A stretch of 64,000 bases of DNA from Novosphingobium mathurense (GTDB lineage: Bacteria > Pseudomonadota > Alphaproteobacteria > Sphingomonadales > Sphingomonadaceae). The notes below the pieces were generated by a model. The model was not told the DNA's origin. It ran no database searches and saw only the letters and a program-made list of their open reading frames with translations. Numbering within the stretch: position 1 is the first letter of the stretch; every line of letters begins with the position of its first letter. The position numbers were made by a program, and so were the translations under genes. The stretch spans positions 62,001 through 126,000 of the forward strand of contig NZ_FVZE01000008.1 in assembly GCF_900168325.1 (NCBI RefSeq). The letters are read 5' to 3'. Shown one piece after another: positions 61,874 to 64,000 of this stretch.

Positions 61874-61933
61874 TCAAACTTGCGAGTGGTCAGCTCTCCC
61901 CTGTCTGCCAGAAATTGAACGAGAGAGTACACA

Positions 61934-62320
61934 ATGATCGAATATCCTAAGGACGCAAGCACGCCGACCAGCAACCTCCCGTTTAGTCCATGCACGCAGG
62001 TTGGAAATTTGCTCTTTGTCTCTGGTCAGGCGAGCGTAGACAGCAGCGGGACGATCGTTCCCGACACATTTGAAGGTGAGATGCGGCGCTCGCTCGAGAA
62101 TTTGCGGATAGTGCTGGAGGGTGCGGGTAGCGGATTGAAACACGTCGTGAATACCCGCAATTACGTGCGCGACCCCGAAGATCTTCCAGCATTCAACAGG
62201 CTATACGCTGAATTTTTTAGCGCACCCTACCCGGCCCGTACGACGATCACGCATTGCCTGCCTGATGTGCTGCGCTTCGAAATCGAGTGTGTGGCTGTAG
62301 TCCCCGGTTCTAACAGGTAA
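61934..62320 (+). CDS. RidA family enamine/imine deaminase
   Basis: 128 aa. RidA motifs: LLFVSGQASVD, then YPARTTI with the active-site arginine near residue 103, and FEIECVAVV with the glutamate near 119. It hydrolyses reactive 2-aminoacrylate-type enamines released by PLP lyases. Its presence three genes after a threonine-synthase-like lyase gives it a clear likely partner. Confidence 0.93.
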   Translation: MIEYPKDASTPTSNLPFSPCTQVGNLLFVSGQASVDSSGTIVPDTFEGEMRRSLENLRIVLEGAGSGLKHVVNTRNYVRDPEDLPAFNRLYAEFFSAPYPARTTITHCLPDVLRFEIECVAVVPGSNR

Positions 62321-62336
62321 GTCACGAAGCCCGCGG

Positions 62337-63194
62337 ATGAACCGATACCGAGCAGAATTATTGGCGCATACCAAGGCATCGGTCGGCGAATGTCCGTTGG
62401 CCGACGGCGTTGATCATCTGATCTGGCTCGATATTCGCCAGCAGACGATCTGGCGTACCGAGTTGGGCTCTGGGCGCTCGACACGACATGATCGCCACGA
62501 TCACGTAAGTGCGATCGGGCATTGCAGAAGCGGCGGCTACATCACTGCTGGGAATCGCAGTTTCGCCAGGCTGCGGTCGCTTGGGGACAGTGAAACTGTG
62601 ATTACGACGGTCGGCGCCGATCCGAACATCCGCTTTAACGATGGCAAAGTCGACCCTTGGGGCAGGTTCGTCGCTGGTACTGCGGTCATTGGGAGTACCC
62701 CCGAACTTGGGGGCTTGTATATGCTCGATAATGCGGGCGGAACGGCTCGGCTGTTGTCCTGCGTGACCATCTCGAATGGGCTGGACTGGGCTCCCGATAG
62801 AAGATCGTTCTACTACGTGGACACACCAAAGCAGCGAATTGATCGCTTCAATGTCGATCCCGATACAGGCCAGCTTCTGGACCGAGAGGTCTTTGCTTCG
62901 ATCGACCAACGCCTGGGCCTGCCGGACGGGCTGGCCGTGGATTCGGAAGGCTGCCTCTGGCTGGCAGTCTGGGGTAGCGGCGCGGTGATTGGATTTGACC
63001 CCGACGGGCGGGAGATCGCCCGCATCGATGTTCCGGTTTCCTGTCCCACCAGCTGCACGTTTGGCGATAGCGATGGAAAAACGCTTTTCATTACCACGGC
63101 CCGGGCATCGGACGACGATGGCTCTCCTCTCGCAGGAGCGGTCTTTGCCGTGCGGATGACTGTGAGCGGTCAGCCCGTCCGATGCTTCGGCTAA
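62337..63194 (+). CDS. SMP-30/gluconolactonase/LRE family protein
   Basis: 285 aa six-bladed propeller with metal residues in VGECPLAD (E near 18), RFNDGKVDPWGRF (N near 101), TISNGLDW (N near 148) and GLPDGLAVD (D near 199). Opens sugar-acid or other lactones. It follows RidA by 16 bases and is the last enzyme before the regulator. Confidence 0.93.
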   Translation: MNRYRAELLAHTKASVGECPLADGVDHLIWLDIRQQTIWRTELGSGRSTRHDRHDHVSAIGHCRSGGYITAGNRSFARLRSLGDSETVITTVGADPNIRFNDGKVDPWGRFVAGTAVIGSTPELGGLYMLDNAGGTARLLSCVTISNGLDWAPDRRSFYYVDTPKQRIDRFNVDPDTGQLLDREVFASIDQRLGLPDGLAVDSEGCLWLAVWGSGAVIGFDPDGREIARIDVPVSCPTSCTFGDSDGKTLFITTARASDDDGSPLAGAVFAVRMTVSGQPVRCFG

Positions 63195-63298
63195 TGTTTG
63201 GTCTTTGCATCCCGATAGGCGGAATCGCCGTGCAATCCGTTTTTAGTTCGTGTTAAGCGATCGCCGAAAGTCTCGTAGTACGCAATTCAGGAAGTGCA

Positions 63299-64000
63299 AT
63301 GGCGCGACAAATGACGGCAAAAGCCACCAAACAGAAGCAGGCGAAGGCGGCATTGGAGCCTGTTGGGGCAACGCGCGGCGCAAAATCAGCCGCGAAGCCG
63401 AACGGCAAGGCGGTCTCTGCGCCTGCCGAGGCAGAGGCGGGTAACGACCGCAGCGGTGGCAGCCGGTCGGTGCAGCGGACCTGTGCGATCCTTCGCCTGA
63501 TCGGTGGCGCCGGCGAAGAAGGCGTCACTTTGGTCGACGTCGCCGCGATTTCGGAGCTACCCAAGAGTTCGGCCCATCGCTACCTGCAGGTCCTCGAGGC
63601 CGAGCATTTCATTGAGCGGGACCTCAACTCTTCGCGCTACCGGCTGGGTCTGGGCTTCATGTCGCTGCAGGCAGGTCATACCGACCGGCTCATACAGCGC
63701 ACCCGTCCGTACCTGGCCCGAATCCTCGATCAATTCGATGAGACGGTCAATCTCGGCATGCTCGTCGGGCATCAGATCGTCTATCTCGAAATCCTGGAAA
63801 GCCCGCATGCGATGCGGCTCGCGGCCCGCAAGGGAGACACCGAAGGCATTCACGCCACCGCGCTGGGAAAGGTGCTTGCAGCCAAGCTTCCCGATCGCGA
63901 TGTGCTCCAACTGCTGAGCCGCTCGGGCATGCCCAAGCACACGGACAATACCATCACCACAACGGTCGACTATCTGGCTGAACTCGAGCGCGTTCGTGAA
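63299..64000 (+). CDS. IclR family transcriptional regulator, C-terminus cut by window edge
   Basis: 234 codons from the ATG at 63299 (AGGAAG 5 bases upstream) open to the edge. A 55-residue lead rich in K, A and Q precedes the winged HTH (SVQRTCAILRLIGG, VDVAAISELPKSSAHRYLQVLE), followed by the IclR effector domain (NLGMLVGHQIVYLEIL, GIHATALGKVLAA). IclR proteins commonly control adjacent catabolic operons, here probably the TonB-SMP30 cluster. The long basic lead is unusual for the family. Confidence 0.92.
   Translation, partial: MARQMTAKATKQKQAKAALEPVGATRGAKSAAKPNGKAVSAPAEAEAGNDRSGGSRSVQRTCAILRLIGGAGEEGVTLVDVAAISELPKSSAHRYLQVLEAEHFIERDLNSSRYRLGLGFMSLQAGHTDRLIQRTRPYLARILDQFDETVNLGMLVGHQIVYLEILESPHAMRLAARKGDTEGIHATALGKVLAAKLPDRDVLQLLSRSGMPKHTDNTITTTVDYLAELERVRE

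Overview
The window looks like a sphingomonad chromosome (alphaproteobacterium, Novosphingobium/Sphingomonas-like). The clues are high GC, the gene order ccmCDEFGHI - kup and dapF-mtaB-ftsY-yciB, an oxyR-rnd pair beside aspS, TonB-dependent uptake linked to catabolic genes, and a tRNA-His that keeps the encoded extra G(-1) and C73. This is inference from gene content; no database was searched.

Layout. 1-29.1 kb is conserved chromosome: a PilZ protein cut by the left edge, sodC, a prolyl-4-hydroxylase-like oxygenase, tRNA-His, a cytochrome c maturation operon with start/stop overlaps, kup, a PuuD-like membrane protein, the dapF-mtaB-ftsY-yciB operon, a GGDEF-EAL protein, an isopenicillin-N-synthase-like oxygenase, small stress-type proteins, an LplT-like transporter, pgsA, oxyR-rnd, aspS, acpP-fabF-mltG, a 2H phosphoesterase and tRNA-Met(CAT).

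At 29.1 kb a P4-type integrase follows the intact tRNA-Met, the usual entry point of an integrated element. From there to 37.5 kb lies a defence island. It holds a PD-(D/E)XK-like protein, a remnant of a RES-domain toxin, and a four-gene + strand run: TIR-APAZ, short prokaryotic Argonaute (together a SPARTA system), a small multi-TM protein, and a ThsB-like (MTH538-type) TIR protein. A SPARTA pair continuing after 14 bases into a membrane-protein plus second-TIR module is the most interesting thing in the window. A small conserved-looking protein follows.

37.8-64 kb is accessory catabolism. On the minus strand are a receptor-less TRAP-type permease pair, a tannase/feruloyl-esterase family hydrolase, a family III CoA transferase, a CitE-like lyase, a Tat-exported cyclase-family hydrolase, a D-lactate dehydrogenase, a hydroxybutyrate-dehydrogenase-like SDR, an acyl-CoA synthetase, a thiolase and an M81 (MlrC-like) metallopeptidase. 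A citrate-synthase-like protein with an N-terminal HTH, lacking both catalytic histidines, is encoded on + between the tannase and CoA transferase genes. Divergent from the M81 operon, a + strand cluster carries a TonB-dependent receptor, SDR, MFS transporter, threonine-synthase-like PLP enzyme, NAD epimerase, AstE/aspartoacylase-like deacylase, RidA, an SMP-30-type lactonase and an IclR regulator cut by the right edge. Together these suggest outer-membrane uptake, hydrolysis, PLP-dependent elimination with RidA clean-up, and CoA-dependent breakdown of an unidentified acylated or peptide-like compound. No distal attachment repeat was seen, so the element's right end is either further right or not recognisable by eye.
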